Source: Ramlibacter ginsenosidimutans | GTDB lineage: Bacteria > Pseudomonadota > Gammaproteobacteria > Burkholderiales > Burkholderiaceae_C | DNA length: 64,000 nucleotides | Strand: one strand, 5' to 3' | Assembly (NCBI RefSeq): GCF_042678185.1 | Contig: NZ_JBHUDQ010000007.1 | Part shown: positions 8,558-16,880 of the stretch, piece after piece | Layout of the letters: every line of letters starts with the position of its first letter | How positions within the stretch are numbered: position 1 is the first letter of the stretch | Translations under genes and position numbers: made by a program | Notes under the pieces: generated by a model | What the model was told of the DNA's origin: nothing | The model's input: only the letters and a program-made list of their open reading frames with translations | Databases searched by the model: none

Positions 8558-9697
8558 ATGAGCAGCAAACCCCTCGAAGGCATCGTCGTCGTCGCGCTGG
8601 AGCAGGCTGTCGCCGCGCCCTGGTGCTCCAGCCGCCTTGCCGATGCTGGCGCGCGCGTGATCAAGATCGAGCGACCGGGCGGCGACTTTGCGCGCGGCTA
8701 CGACACCGCCGTCTTCGGCGAGTCGTCCTATTTCGTCTGGATCAACCGCGGCAAGGAGTCGGTGGTGCTCGACCTCGCGCGCACCGACGACAAGGCGCGA
8801 CTGCGCGCCCTGCTCGGCATCGCGGACGTGTTCATCCAGAACCTCGCGCCCGGGGCGGCTGCCCGCCTGGGCTTCGGCTCCGAGGAGTTGCGCGCGGAGC
8901 ATCCGCGCCTCGTTACCTGCGACATCAGCGGCTACGGCGATTCGGGGCCGCTGCAGCAGCTCAAGGCGTACGACCTGCTGGTGCAGGCGGAGAGCGGGCT
9001 GGTGGCGGTGAGCGGCGCGCCCGGTCCGTGGGGCCGCATCGGCGTGTCGATCTGCGACATCACGGCCGGCATGAACGCCCTGATCGGCGTGCAGCAGGCG
9101 CTGCTGCAACGTGAGCGCACGGGCCTCGGCAGCGGCGTGAAGGTCTCGCTTTTCGATTCGGCGGCCGAACTGATGGCCGTTCCTTACTTGCAGGCCCGCT
9201 ACGGCGCCGGCGCTCCGGAACGCGTCGGCCTGAAGCACCCGAGCATCGCGCCCTACGGTTCCTTTATCTGCTCCGATGGTCGCGAGGTGGTGCTGTCGAT
9301 CCAGAACGAGCGCGAGTGGGCCAGCTTCTGCCGCATCGTCCTGGGCGAGCCGGAGCTCGCGACCGACACGCGCTTCAACAACAACACGGTCCGCACGCAG
9401 AATCGCGCGGCGCTCGAAGCCGCGGTGCAGGCCGTGTTCGGCCGCCTCACCTATGCCGAGGCGATCGACCGCCTCACCGAGGCGCAGACCGCCTACGGCT
9501 CGATCAACTCGGTGCACGACCTGATCACGCATCCGCAGCTGCGCACGCGGCGCATGGACGTGCACGGCAGGATCGTGGAGGTGCCGGCGCCGCCCTACGT
9601 GACCGAGTGGGACGAACCGCGATTCCCGAGCGCACCCGGCATCGGCGAGCACGGCACGCTGCCCGAGCCCGAGGTGGTCCAGGTCAGCGGAGACTAA
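8558..9697 (+). CDS. CaiB/BaiF family CoA-transferase
   Basis: Class III CoA-transferase of 379 residues, moving CoA between carboxylic acids. The expected catalytic aspartate is Asp139 in the run KAYDLLVQAESGL, and the N-terminal SRLADAGARVIKIERP and GRGKESV-type (NRGKESVVLD) motifs are typical. It probably activates the acid made by the preceding aldehyde dehydrogenase as a CoA thioester. A Shine-Dalgarno AGGAAGG precedes the ATG, and a strong rho-independent terminator follows 17 bp after the stop. Exact substrate pair is unknown. Confidence 0.92.
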   Translation: MSSKPLEGIVVVALEQAVAAPWCSSRLADAGARVIKIERPGGDFARGYDTAVFGESSYFVWINRGKESVVLDLARTDDKARLRALLGIADVFIQNLAPGAAARLGFGSEELRAEHPRLVTCDISGYGDSGPLQQLKAYDLLVQAESGLVAVSGAPGPWGRIGVSICDITAGMNALIGVQQALLQRERTGLGSGVKVSLFDSAAELMAVPYLQARYGAGAPERVGLKHPSIAPYGSFICSDGREVVLSIQNEREWASFCRIVLGEPELATDTRFNNNTVRTQNRAALEAAVQAVFGRLTYAEAIDRLTEAQTAYGSINSVHDLITHPQLRTRRMDVHGRIVEVPAPPYVTEWDEPRFPSAPGIGEHGTLPEPEVVQVSGD

Positions 9698-9714
9698 GAG
9701 GAGTCGGTTTCGAC

Positions 9715-9740
9715 GCCCGGCCCAGGCCGGGCCTTTTTTT
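9715..9740 (+). terminator. Rho-independent terminator after the CoA-transferase
   Basis: GCCCGGC and GCCGGGC form a perfect 7-bp stem with the loop CCAG, followed by CC and seven T residues. It closes the plus-strand unit ending at 9697. Confidence 0.9.
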
Positions 9741-9754
9741 GGCGTGCCACCCGC

Positions 9755-9786
9755 AAAAAGAAGAAGCCCGGCATGCCGGGCTTCTT
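9755..9786 (-). terminator. Rho-independent terminator for the minus-strand operon
   Basis: A perfect palindrome (arms AAGAAGCCCGGC and GCCGGGCTTCTT around AT, 9761-9786) continues on the minus strand into a further run of five T residues (AAAAA at 9755-9759 on the plus strand). It lies 32 bp past the DUF1330 stop and terminates the operon arriving from 15773, converging with the plus-strand terminator at 9715. Confidence 0.85.
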
Positions 9787-9817
9787 CACTCTGCGCTTCG
9801 CAGTCGGGCAGTACACC

Positions 9818-10117
9818 TCACGCCGACGGCGCTGCCCCTTCGACCACGATCATGTTCGAGTTGGACGACAGCTGCCTCAGGCGGCGGGCCGGGGCGTACT
9901 CGGGCGAGTCGATCCAGGCCTGCGCCTGCTGCACGCTCGGGAACTCGAGCACTACCAAGCGGCTCGGCGACCAGCCGCCCTCCAGCGTCTCCGCGCGGCC
10001 GCCGCGGGCGAGGAACTTGCCGCCGTACTGCAGCACCGTGGGCGGCGACAGCTTCTTGTATTCCTCGAACAGCTGCGGGTCAGTGACTTCCATGTCGTTG
10101 ATGACGTAGGCGGGCAT
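9818..10117 (-). CDS. DUF1330 protein (dimeric alpha/beta-barrel)
   Basis: A 99-residue cytoplasmic protein. The opening AYVINDMEVTDPQLFEEYKK, central YGGKFLARGG and later GGWSPSRLVVLEFPS and WIDSPEYAPARRLR are the DUF1330 pattern, a ferredoxin-like fold of unproven function often found with degradative enzymes. Start at 10117 has AAGGAG upstream. It is the last gene of the minus-strand transporter operon, 20 bp after the dehydrogenase. Confidence 0.9.
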   Translation of the reverse strand: MPAYVINDMEVTDPQLFEEYKKLSPPTVLQYGGKFLARGGRAETLEGGWSPSRLVVLEFPSVQQAQAWIDSPEYAPARRLRQLSSNSNMIVVEGAAPSA

Positions 10118-10137
10118 GGCCGGCTCCTTCCGCTGCT

Positions 10138-11061
10138 TCAGGCTGCCTTGCGCAGCGGCGTGGGTTCGGCCGGCTGCTGCCGCACCTCGATCCCGAGTTC
10201 CTTCTCGCGCTGGAACATGATGGCGGCGGTGTCGCGGTCGCCGAGGCCTTGCGCGATCGCGTTCTCCATCGTCTTCTGCGCTGCGCGGCCGACCAGCGGC
10301 TCGAAGCCCAGCTTGTCGGCCAGGTCGCACGCCAGGCGCACGTCTTTGCACGCGAGCTTGATCGCGAAGCCGGGGCTGTCGTCGCCGACGAAGGCCTTCT
10401 TCGGCATGGCGACGGCCAGCTGCTGGTTCCAGCCCATCGTCGTGCGGATCACCTGCTGGATCAGCTCCAGCGTCAGGCCCGACTTGACGCCGATTGCCAA
10501 CGCCTCCGTGTTGGCCATCATGATCGTGGTGGCCAGCAGGTTGTTGGTGATCTTCATCGCGTGGCCGGTGCCGGGACCGCCGCAGTAGAAGGTGTCGGTG
10601 CCCATGCAATTGAGCACCGGGGTCGCCTGCTCGATCGCGGCCTGGTTGCCGCCGACCATCAGCGTGAGCGTGCCGGTCGCCGCGTGCTCGGACGTCTTGC
10701 CCACCGGCGAATCGACCAGTTCCATGCCGCGCGCGCGCAGCGCGTCGCCGACGCGGCGCGAGGTCTGGGGGTCGATGGTGCTCATCTCGATGACCAGGCC
10801 GCCCTTGCGCAGGCCCTGGATCACGCCGTCGTCGCCGAGCACCACCTGCTCGACGTGCTGCGGCTCCGGCAGCATGGTGACGACGATCTCGCTGGCCGCG
10901 CCGACTTCCTTGGGCGTCTTCGCTGCCTTGGCACCCGCCTGCACCAGGCGGGCGATCGCTTGGGGGCTCTTGTCGTAGACGGTCAGCTCGTGGCCGCCCT
11001 TGAGGATGTTCAGCGCCATGGGGGCGCCCATCACGCCGAGGCCGATGAATCCGACTTTCAT
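10138..11061 (-). CDS. 3-hydroxyisobutyrate dehydrogenase-family / tartronate semialdehyde reductase-like oxidoreductase
   Basis: A 307-residue beta-hydroxyacid dehydrogenase. The NAD(P) loop is GFIGLGVMGAPMA, the substrate-binding motif is DSPVGKTSEHAATGTL, a variant of the usual DAPVSGG, and the catalytic lysine lies in GHAMKITNNLL. The family reversibly oxidises 3-hydroxyacids such as 3-hydroxyisobutyrate, glycerate or tartronate semialdehyde. ATG 11061 was preferred to GTG 11067 because AGAGAAG sits 8 nt ahead. The C-tail RQQPAEPTPLRKAA is longer than usual. It lies between the binding protein and DUF1330, so it may act on the imported compound. The serine-glycine change in the substrate loop (SGG to GKT) is notable. 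Confidence 0.87.
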   Translation of the reverse strand: MKVGFIGLGVMGAPMALNILKGGHELTVYDKSPQAIARLVQAGAKAAKTPKEVGAASEIVVTMLPEPQHVEQVVLGDDGVIQGLRKGGLVIEMSTIDPQTSRRVGDALRARGMELVDSPVGKTSEHAATGTLTLMVGGNQAAIEQATPVLNCMGTDTFYCGGPGTGHAMKITNNLLATTIMMANTEALAIGVKSGLTLELIQQVIRTTMGWNQQLAVAMPKKAFVGDDSPGFAIKLACKDVRLACDLADKLGFEPLVGRAAQKTMENAIAQGLGDRDTAAIMFQREKELGIEVRQQPAEPTPLRKAA

Positions 11062-11110
11062 GATCACTTCTCTTTCAGGTTGGAGGGTTGCTCTGGAAAC
11101 CGGGGCCCGC

Positions 11111-12370
11111 TCAGGCGGGATTGCCCCACTGGTTCATCTCCCACACCGGGCGGCCGCGCAGGTCGGGCACGTCGGTACGGAGGAATTCGGCGGCCGCCGG
11201 CTTGGCGCCCAACTTGTCGTAGGCAGCCTTCACGAGCGGCGCAGTGCGCTGGAAGGGCGCTCGCACCTGCTCCCAGGTGAGCGCCTTCTCGATCTGCTTG
11301 TTCCCGGCCATGTAGCGCGAGGAGGCCAGGATCGCCAGCGCGTCCTTCTCGGTGGGCCACGACCAGCCGCGCGAGAACAGCACGTCGTCCTTGACCACCT
11401 TGGCGCCCGAGACGGGGTCCAGCTTCCAGTATTGCTTGACCAGTTGCGAAACCGCGCCGGGGTCCATCGCGGACAGCGCGGCGACGGCCTCCTGCTGCGC
11501 GACGAGGAACGCGGTGACCGCCTGCGGGTGCTGCTCGATCAGCCCGTTGCGCCCGATCCAGAACGAGCGGTGCAGGTAATAGCCGTCCGGGTAGAACTGC
11601 GACTTCTTCACCGAGGCCAGCAGGTGGCCGGCGCCCTTGCCGGCAGGGCCGTCGTAGTAGTCCTCCGTGTAGCCGAAGGAGTTCATGATCGCAACCGTCC
11701 CGTTGGCCTGCGCGGCGTAGTACGCGGGCGAGATCGTGCAGGTGGCATCCACTCCGGTCGGCACCGAGGCGGCCTGGGCATGGGTGGGCATGTTGATGTA
11801 CTTGATCCCTGCGTCCTTGAGCGGGTCCTGCACGCCCAGCTCGTACTTGAGCATCTCGGTCAGCGCGCTCTGCGGGTCTCCGCCCAGCGACACGCCGATC
11901 GTCTTGCCGCGCAGCTGCTGCGCGTTGCGGATCGGCGACCCCTTGCGCGTCGTGATGAGGAAGCGAAGGTGGCCTTCGCCGACCACCAGCGGACTGATCG
12001 GCAGGCCCGTGGAGATCGCGCGGATGATCGGCGTGTTGCCCCACATGCCGATGTCCAGGTTGTTGCCGACCATCGCTTCCACCATAGGCAGCGCCGTCGG
12101 GTACTCGCGCCAGTCGATCGTCAGGTCGTAGCCGTAGTCGGCGGCACGCTTTTCCAGCAGCTTGTTGTTGATCATGTACTGCGTCATCGGCGAGTTGCCT
12201 GCAGCCCACGGGATGCGGCCGATCGACACCTTGAGCGCGCGCCGCGACCCCTGCGCGCGCACGTAGCCGGGGGCGGCGACCAGACCGCCGGCGACGAGGG
12301 CACCGCCACTCGCGAGCGCGGCGCCGCCGAACACCAGCTGGCGGCGGGAAATGGAAGTCGGATTGGACAT
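11111..12370 (-). CDS. ABC transporter substrate-binding protein with Tat signal
   Basis: Periplasmic NMT1/SsuA-like binding protein of 419 residues, longer than the usual 320-340. The N-terminus carries a twin-arginine motif (SRRQLVF), an Ala/Gly-rich core and a likely cleavage site at VRAQG, so it should be exported folded by Tat. The mature part has IGRIPWAAGNSPMTQYM and MVGNNLDIGMWGNTP, typical of ligand contacts in this superfamily. The gene sits between the ATPase and the dehydrogenase in a single operon. The ligand is unknown. Confidence 0.88.
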   Translation of the reverse strand: MSNPTSISRRQLVFGGAALASGGALVAGGLVAAPGYVRAQGSRRALKVSIGRIPWAAGNSPMTQYMINNKLLEKRAADYGYDLTIDWREYPTALPMVEAMVGNNLDIGMWGNTPIIRAISTGLPISPLVVGEGHLRFLITTRKGSPIRNAQQLRGKTIGVSLGGDPQSALTEMLKYELGVQDPLKDAGIKYINMPTHAQAASVPTGVDATCTISPAYYAAQANGTVAIMNSFGYTEDYYDGPAGKGAGHLLASVKKSQFYPDGYYLHRSFWIGRNGLIEQHPQAVTAFLVAQQEAVAALSAMDPGAVSQLVKQYWKLDPVSGAKVVKDDVLFSRGWSWPTEKDALAILASSRYMAGNKQIEKALTWEQVRAPFQRTAPLVKAAYDKLGAKPAAAEFLRTDVPDLRGRPVWEMNQWGNPA

Positions 12371-12403
12371 GGAAATCTCCTTGGGTGGTGAGGGGTCCGC
12401 GCC

Positions 12404-13267
12404 TTACGCGGCGCTCTCGGCGGGCTCGGTGCGCGTCGGTTCGGAGCCGTCGATGGCGCGGTACGCTTCATCGCGGATCAGGCGCCAGATCTGTTCGCTC
12501 AGTTCGCCGAAGCGGGGCTGAGCGCGGACGTGCTCGTCGCGCGGGCGCGGCAGGTCGATGTCCAGCACTGCGCGCACGCGGCCCGGGTGGCTGCTCATGA
12601 CGACCACCCGGTCGGCCAGGAACACCGCTTCCTCGATGTCGTGCGTGATGAAGACGGCGGTCTTGCGCTGCGAGCGCGGCGCGGTCTGGCCCCAGATGCG
12701 CAGCAGCTCGATCTGCAGGATCAGGCGCGTCTGCGCGTCGAGCGCACCCAGCGGCTCGTCCATCAGCAGGATGTCGGGGCCATTGGCCAGCAGCCGCGCG
12801 AGGGCGACGCGCTGGCGCATGCCACCGGAAAGCTGGTGCGGGTATTTCTTCTCCGAGCCCTTCAGGCCCACCAGCTCGATGAAGTGAACGATGCGTTCCT
12901 CGCGCTGCTGCGGCGTGAACTGCTTGCCCGGCGTGCCGTGGCGCAGGCCGAAGCCGATGTTGTCCTGGACGGTCTGCCAGGGCATCAGCGCGTAGTCCTG
13001 GAACATCACGCCGCGGTCGGCACCGGGACCGGCGATCGCCTTGCCGTCCTTCTCCAGCACGCCGGCGCTCGGCGTGTCCAGGCCCGCAATGAGGTTCAGG
13101 ACGGTGGACTTGCCACAGCCCGAAGGCCCGACGATGCAGATGAACTCGCCGTCCTCGATGTCGAGCGACACGTCGGCCAGCGCCAGCGTCTGCTGGCCCG
13201 AACGAGGCGCGATGAAGCTCTTGGTGATGCCCTTGAGGTGCAGCTTGGGCGCGGGAGTGGTCGTCAT
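12404..13267 (-). CDS. ABC transporter ATP-binding protein, SsuB/TauB type
   Basis: A 287-residue ATPase with intact Walker A (GPSGCGKST), Q-loop (GVMFQDYALMPW), signature (LSGGMRQR), Walker B (ILLMDEPLGALD) and H-loop (FITHDIEEA). It energises the two permeases encoded just upstream; its ATG lies one base beyond the stop of the second permease. The C-terminal extension after about residue 240 (ARAQPRFGELSEQIW) is the ordinary SsuB-like tail. Operon position and spacing make assembly with these permeases very likely. Confidence 0.93.
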   Translation of the reverse strand: MTTTPAPKLHLKGITKSFIAPRSGQQTLALADVSLDIEDGEFICIVGPSGCGKSTVLNLIAGLDTPSAGVLEKDGKAIAGPGADRGVMFQDYALMPWQTVQDNIGFGLRHGTPGKQFTPQQREERIVHFIELVGLKGSEKKYPHQLSGGMRQRVALARLLANGPDILLMDEPLGALDAQTRLILQIELLRIWGQTAPRSQRKTAVFITHDIEEAVFLADRVVVMSSHPGRVRAVLDIDLPRPRDEHVRAQPRFGELSEQIWRLIRDEAYRAIDGSEPTRTEPAESAA

Positions 13268-13268
13268 G

Positions 13269-14072
13269 TCAATGCCTCCAGGGGAGCAGCCGGGTCTCGG
13301 CGGCGCGAAAGATACGGTCGATGAGGAGCGCGACGACGCCCACCACGATCATGCAGACGACGATCGCGTTGAGGTCGATGTTGTACGAGTAGAAGACGAA
13401 CATCATCTGGCCGATGCCGCCGGAGCCGCCGCCGCCGGACTTCGCTCCTACGGCCAGTTCGGCGGCAATGATCGCGGTCCACGCCACCCCCATCGCCAGG
13501 CGCGCGCCGAGCAGGATGCTGGGGGCTGCACCCGGGAGGACCACTCGCGTCAGGATGGTCAGGCGCGGCACGCCCATGGTCAGGGAGGCCAGCACCAGCT
13601 TTCGGTCGACGCGGCTGACGCCGTGCACCGTGTTGACCACCACCGGGAAGAAGGCGGCGTAGCTCACGATGGCCAGCGCGGTCGGCGTGCCGGTGCCGAA
13701 CCACAGGATGGCGACGGGCAGCAGCGCCATCGGCGCGACGGGGCGGAAGCTCTCGATGATCGGGTCGAGGTTCTCGCGGACCTTCCGGCTCGACCCCATC
13801 AGCAGCCCCAGCGTGACGCCCAGCGCCAGCGCGCAGAGGAAGCCGAGGACCACGCGGCCGAGGCTTTGCGCCGTGGCACTGAGCAGGCCGCCGGTGGTGA
13901 CGAGTTCGACCGCGGCGTGCACCACGCGCAGCGGCGCCGGCGCCGGGCTGTCAGCGGGCAGCGTCGCGGCCCAGGCCTGCCACAGTGCGAGCAGCACCAG
14001 CGGCAGGGTGACGGCGCGCGCGGCGGGACGCCAGCGCGGCTCGGCGCGGAAGGCAATGGCGGAAGTGTTCAT
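13269..14072 (-). CDS. ABC transporter permease, NitT/TauT type (second)
   Basis: A 267-residue inner-membrane permease. Hydrophobic segments occur near residues 22-40, 75-98, 110-140 and 215-250, and the EAA-type loop reads LASLTMGVPRLTILTRVVLPGA. A glycine-rich stretch (KSGGGGSGG) precedes the last helices, where most relatives have a short GLG loop. The ATG at 14072 overlaps the stop of the preceding permease. Because two different permeases occur in one operon with one ATPase, the importer probably uses a permease heterodimer. Confidence 0.9.
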   Translation of the reverse strand: MNTSAIAFRAEPRWRPAARAVTLPLVLLALWQAWAATLPADSPAPAPLRVVHAAVELVTTGGLLSATAQSLGRVVLGFLCALALGVTLGLLMGSSRKVRENLDPIIESFRPVAPMALLPVAILWFGTGTPTALAIVSYAAFFPVVVNTVHGVSRVDRKLVLASLTMGVPRLTILTRVVLPGAAPSILLGARLAMGVAWTAIIAAELAVGAKSGGGGSGGIGQMMFVFYSYNIDLNAIVVCMIVVGVVALLIDRIFRAAETRLLPWRH

Positions 14073-14923
14073 GCGAGCTCCGTTCCTTCGGACCAGGGGG
14101 TGAGGCGGCGCTGCAGCGCGCGCAGCGCGACGTCGCACAGGTAGCCGACGACGCCGATCACGGCGATGAAGGCAAAAACCTTGGACGTCATCAGCAGTTC
14201 GCGGTACCACTCGATGGCGAAGCCGAGGCCGCTGGGCGCGCCGATCAGCTCCGCCGCCACGATGGCGGCCCACGAGGCGGCCAAGGCGAGGCGGATACCG
14301 ACCATCACGATCGGCAGCGCCCCGGGCACGATGACGTAGCGCAGCAGCGCAGCCCGCCCGACACCCATCGTGCTGGCAGCGGCAATCAGCTTGCGGTCAA
14401 CCTGGCGCACGCCGGAGATGGTGTTGAGCAGGATCGGGAAGAATCCGACGTACACCATGATGAACACGGGCAGCGTGTCGCCGATGCCGAAGATGAACAG
14501 CGCGAGCGGCAGCCACGCGATGCCCGAGATCGGCCGCAGCAGCTCGACCACCGGGTCGACGTAGGCCTCGGCCGTGGGGCTCAGGCCCATCCAGAATCCC
14601 AGCGGCACCGCCAGCGCAATGGAGATGGCCAGCGCGATCAGCAGGCGTGCGGAGCTGATGCCGGCGTGCTGCAGCAACTCGCCACCAGCGGCCAGGTTCC
14701 ACAGCGCGCTCGCCACCGCCACCGGCGAGGGCAGCTGCAGCGGATTGGCATTCCACAGGTACGCCGCGTACCAGAGGGCAGTGAACACCCCGAAGGCGCG
14801 CACGGCGATGAACCAGCGCTGCTGCGCCAGGCGGCGCAGGGCGCCCGGCCGTGCAGCGGCCGCGCGTTGCGTGTCGCTTCCCGCCGGCGCGGCCTGCGCG
14901 TGGGAAGCGTGGGTGAAGTTCAT
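14069..14923 (-). CDS. ABC transporter permease, NitT/TauT type (first)
   Basis: A 284-residue inner-membrane permease. After an Ala-rich cytoplasmic tail of about 35 residues come membrane segments beginning FIAVRAFGVFTALWYAAYLW, and the EAA loop reads AAASTMGVGRAALLRYVIVPGALP. ATG 14923 was chosen because GGAG lies 6 nt upstream; an in-frame ATG at 14935 would place that GGAG inside the gene. It overlaps the second permease gene by 4 bp (ATGA) and follows the SDR gene by 25 bp. Confidence 0.9.
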   Translation of the reverse strand: MNFTHASHAQAAPAGSDTQRAAAARPGALRRLAQQRWFIAVRAFGVFTALWYAAYLWNANPLQLPSPVAVASALWNLAAGGELLQHAGISSARLLIALAISIALAVPLGFWMGLSPTAEAYVDPVVELLRPISGIAWLPLALFIFGIGDTLPVFIMVYVGFFPILLNTISGVRQVDRKLIAAASTMGVGRAALLRYVIVPGALPIVMVGIRLALAASWAAIVAAELIGAPSGLGFAIEWYRELLMTSKVFAFIAVIGVVGYLCDVALRALQRRLTPWSEGTELA

Positions 14924-14948
14924 GGCAGTCTCCATGGCGCGGGCTGGT

Positions 14949-15773
14949 TCAGCGCGTGACGGACAGGAAGCCGCCGTCGATGTACAGCGTGTGCCCGTTG
15001 ATGTAGGCACCGGCGTCCGAGGCGAGCAGCAGCGCCGCGCCGCAGATGTCCTCGGGGCGCCCCCAGCGCTTGGCCGGCGTCCAGTCGGTGACGAAGGCGT
15101 TGAAGTCCTGGTCGTTCGCCTGGCTGAACTCGGTGGCCGTGTAGCCCGGGGCCAGCGCATTCACGGTGACACCGGTGCCGGCGAGATCGGCGGCGAGCGC
15201 GCGCGTGAAGGCGGAGACGCCGCCCTTGGCCGCTACGTACGGCACCAGCCGCGGCCGCGCCACGTGGTTCATGATCGAACCCATGTTGATGATGCGGCCG
15301 CTGCCCTGCTGCACCATCAGCCGCCCGGCCTGCTGGGCGACCAGGAAGCAGGCGGTAAGGTCGGTGTCGATCACCTTCTGCCATTCCTCCTTCGTCAGCT
15401 CGAGGAAAGGCGTGCGCACGATGACGCCGGCGTTGTTGACGACGATGTCGAGGCGCCCGCACTTGGCGACGGCTTCCTGCACGGCGCCGGCGACGGCCTG
15501 CTGGTCGGTGACGTCGAAAACGAGCGCATGAGCGTCGGCGCCGGCGGCGCGGAATTCGCGCACGCGCTGGTGCACGAGCTCGTTGCGGTCGGCGAGGATG
15601 ATGCGCGCACCGGCAGCGGCGAATCCGCGCGCCAGGCCCGAGGCGATGCCGCCGGCGCCGCCCGTGATCAGGGCAACCTTCCCCTCGAGGGAGAAGAGCG
15701 AGGCGGGAGCGAGGCCCTGGAACAGGTGCTGCCCCGCGGTGTTCGCGCCGGGGATCGGCATGGAGATGGTCAT
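14949..15773 (-). CDS. SDR-family NAD(P)-dependent oxidoreductase
   Basis: A 274-residue short-chain dehydrogenase/reductase, first gene of the minus-strand operon. The cofactor loop is TGGAGGIASG (residues 37-46), in which the last glycine of the classical TGxxxGIG is an alanine. NNAG follows at 113-116, and the catalytic Ser166, Tyr179 and Lys183 (YVAAK) are present. It resembles gluconate 5-dehydrogenase or 2-deoxy-D-gluconate 3-dehydrogenase, consistent with sugar-acid use, but specificity is inferred. The N-terminal 28 residues ahead of the core are somewhat longer than usual. Confidence 0.9.
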   Translation of the reverse strand: MTISMPIPGANTAGQHLFQGLAPASLFSLEGKVALITGGAGGIASGLARGFAAAGARIILADRNELVHQRVREFRAAGADAHALVFDVTDQQAVAGAVQEAVAKCGRLDIVVNNAGVIVRTPFLELTKEEWQKVIDTDLTACFLVAQQAGRLMVQQGSGRIINMGSIMNHVARPRLVPYVAAKGGVSAFTRALAADLAGTGVTVNALAPGYTATEFSQANDQDFNAFVTDWTPAKRWGRPEDICGAALLLASDAGAYINGHTLYIDGGFLSVTR

Positions 15774-15860
15774 CGGCTGGTCTCCGTTTGGAAAGTGGAG
15801 CGGATGCTAGGAGCCGATGCGCGCTTGCAGGAATTGGAACTTGGGCAAGCCGCACTTCGC

Positions 15861-15894
15861 AAAAAGGCGAACCCCGGGCAAGCCCGGGGTTCGC
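15861..15894 (-). terminator. Terminator-like hairpin in the leader of the SDR-transporter operon
   Basis: GCGAACCCCGGGC and GCCCGGGGTTCGC (15867-15894) form a 13-bp perfect inverted repeat. On the minus strand it is followed by CC and five T residues, so it has terminator form only in that direction. It lies about 88 bp upstream of the SDR start and 92 bp upstream of the divergent lactonase start. It could insulate the operon from antisense transcription or act as an attenuator if the promoter lies further upstream. Confidence 0.65.
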
Positions 15895-15985
15895 GCCGTT
15901 CGAACGCCCGGTTGCTGCAAACCGAATTGCGGGCCGCCGGCGGCCACCCTACGATGCGGCCACACCAACGCACCCGACCCTGCCC

Positions 15986-16876
15986 ATGACTTCTCCCGTG
16001 CGCGTCGGCACGCAGCGCGACATCCTCGGCGAAAGCCCTTTGTGGGACGAGCGCGAGCAGTGCCTGTGGTGGGTCGACATCCGGCAGCCGGCCCTGCGCA
16101 GGCTCGACCACGCGAGCGGTCGCGTCCAAACCTGGCCGATGCCGGCGCTGGTGGGCTCGATCGCGCTGGTCGAGGATGGCCGACTGCTCGTCGCGCTGCC
16201 TCAGCAGCTGGCGCTGTTCGATGCGCACGACGCCAGCCTGACTCCCTTCGTCGAGCCGGCGCGGATGCCGGCCGAGCACCGCTTCAACGACGGCCGCTGC
16301 GATCGCCAGGGCCGCTTCTGGGTCGGCAGCATGAACAACTTGACGCGGGCTCCGGAAGGCGTGCTGTACTGCCTGGAAGGCCGCACGATGCGTGCGCACC
16401 GCGGCGGCATCTGCATTCCCAACAGCCTCGCGTTCAGCCCCGACGGCGGCACGATGTACTTCGCCGACTCGCTGCGCTACACCCTGTTTGCGTACGACTA
16501 CGGCCCGGCGACCGGCGAGCTCGGTGCCGACCGGGTGCTCGCGACCACCGAGCCGCCCGGATTTCCGGATGGCTCGACCGTCGACGCGGACGGCTTCCTC
16601 TGGAATGCCGAGTTCAATGCGGCCCGCCTCGTGCGCTACGCGAGCGATGGCCGCATCGACCGCGTGATCGCCATGCCCGTGCCGCGTCCCACCTGCTGTG
16701 CCTTCGGCGGACCGGAGCTCGACGTCCTGTACGTGACGACGGCAAGCCAGCAGATGAGCCCGCAAGAGTTGCAGGCGCAGCCGCTCGCGGGTGCGCTGCT
16801 GGCGCTCGACGTCGGCGTGCGCGGCCTGCCCGAACCTCGCTTCGCCCTCACGGGCGCCCGAACCGAGAAAGCGTGA
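15986..16876 (+). CDS. SMP-30/gluconolactonase family protein
   Basis: A 296-residue six-bladed beta-propeller enzyme predicted to hydrolyse aldonolactones with a divalent metal. The first metal ligand is the glutamate in LGESPLWDE (residues 12-20), and the further motifs RFNDGRCDRQGRFWVG, PNSLAFSPDG and FPDGSTVDADG carry the conserved Asn and Asp ligands. No signal peptide, so cytoplasmic. It starts a plus-strand unit with the dehydratase 4 bp downstream. The upstream reading frame continues but lacks a ribosome-binding site and would overlap the terminator hairpin. Confidence 0.9.
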   Translation: MTSPVRVGTQRDILGESPLWDEREQCLWWVDIRQPALRRLDHASGRVQTWPMPALVGSIALVEDGRLLVALPQQLALFDAHDASLTPFVEPARMPAEHRFNDGRCDRQGRFWVGSMNNLTRAPEGVLYCLEGRTMRAHRGGICIPNSLAFSPDGGTMYFADSLRYTLFAYDYGPATGELGADRVLATTEPPGFPDGSTVDADGFLWNAEFNAARLVRYASDGRIDRVIAMPVPRPTCCAFGGPELDVLYVTTASQQMSPQELQAQPLAGALLALDVGVRGLPEPRFALTGARTEKA

Positions 16877-16880
16877 ACCC

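Noticed and set aside
7292..9652. Minus-strand frame of 786 codons
   Set aside because: Antisense to the aldehyde dehydrogenase and CoA-transferase genes, with shadow-type composition.
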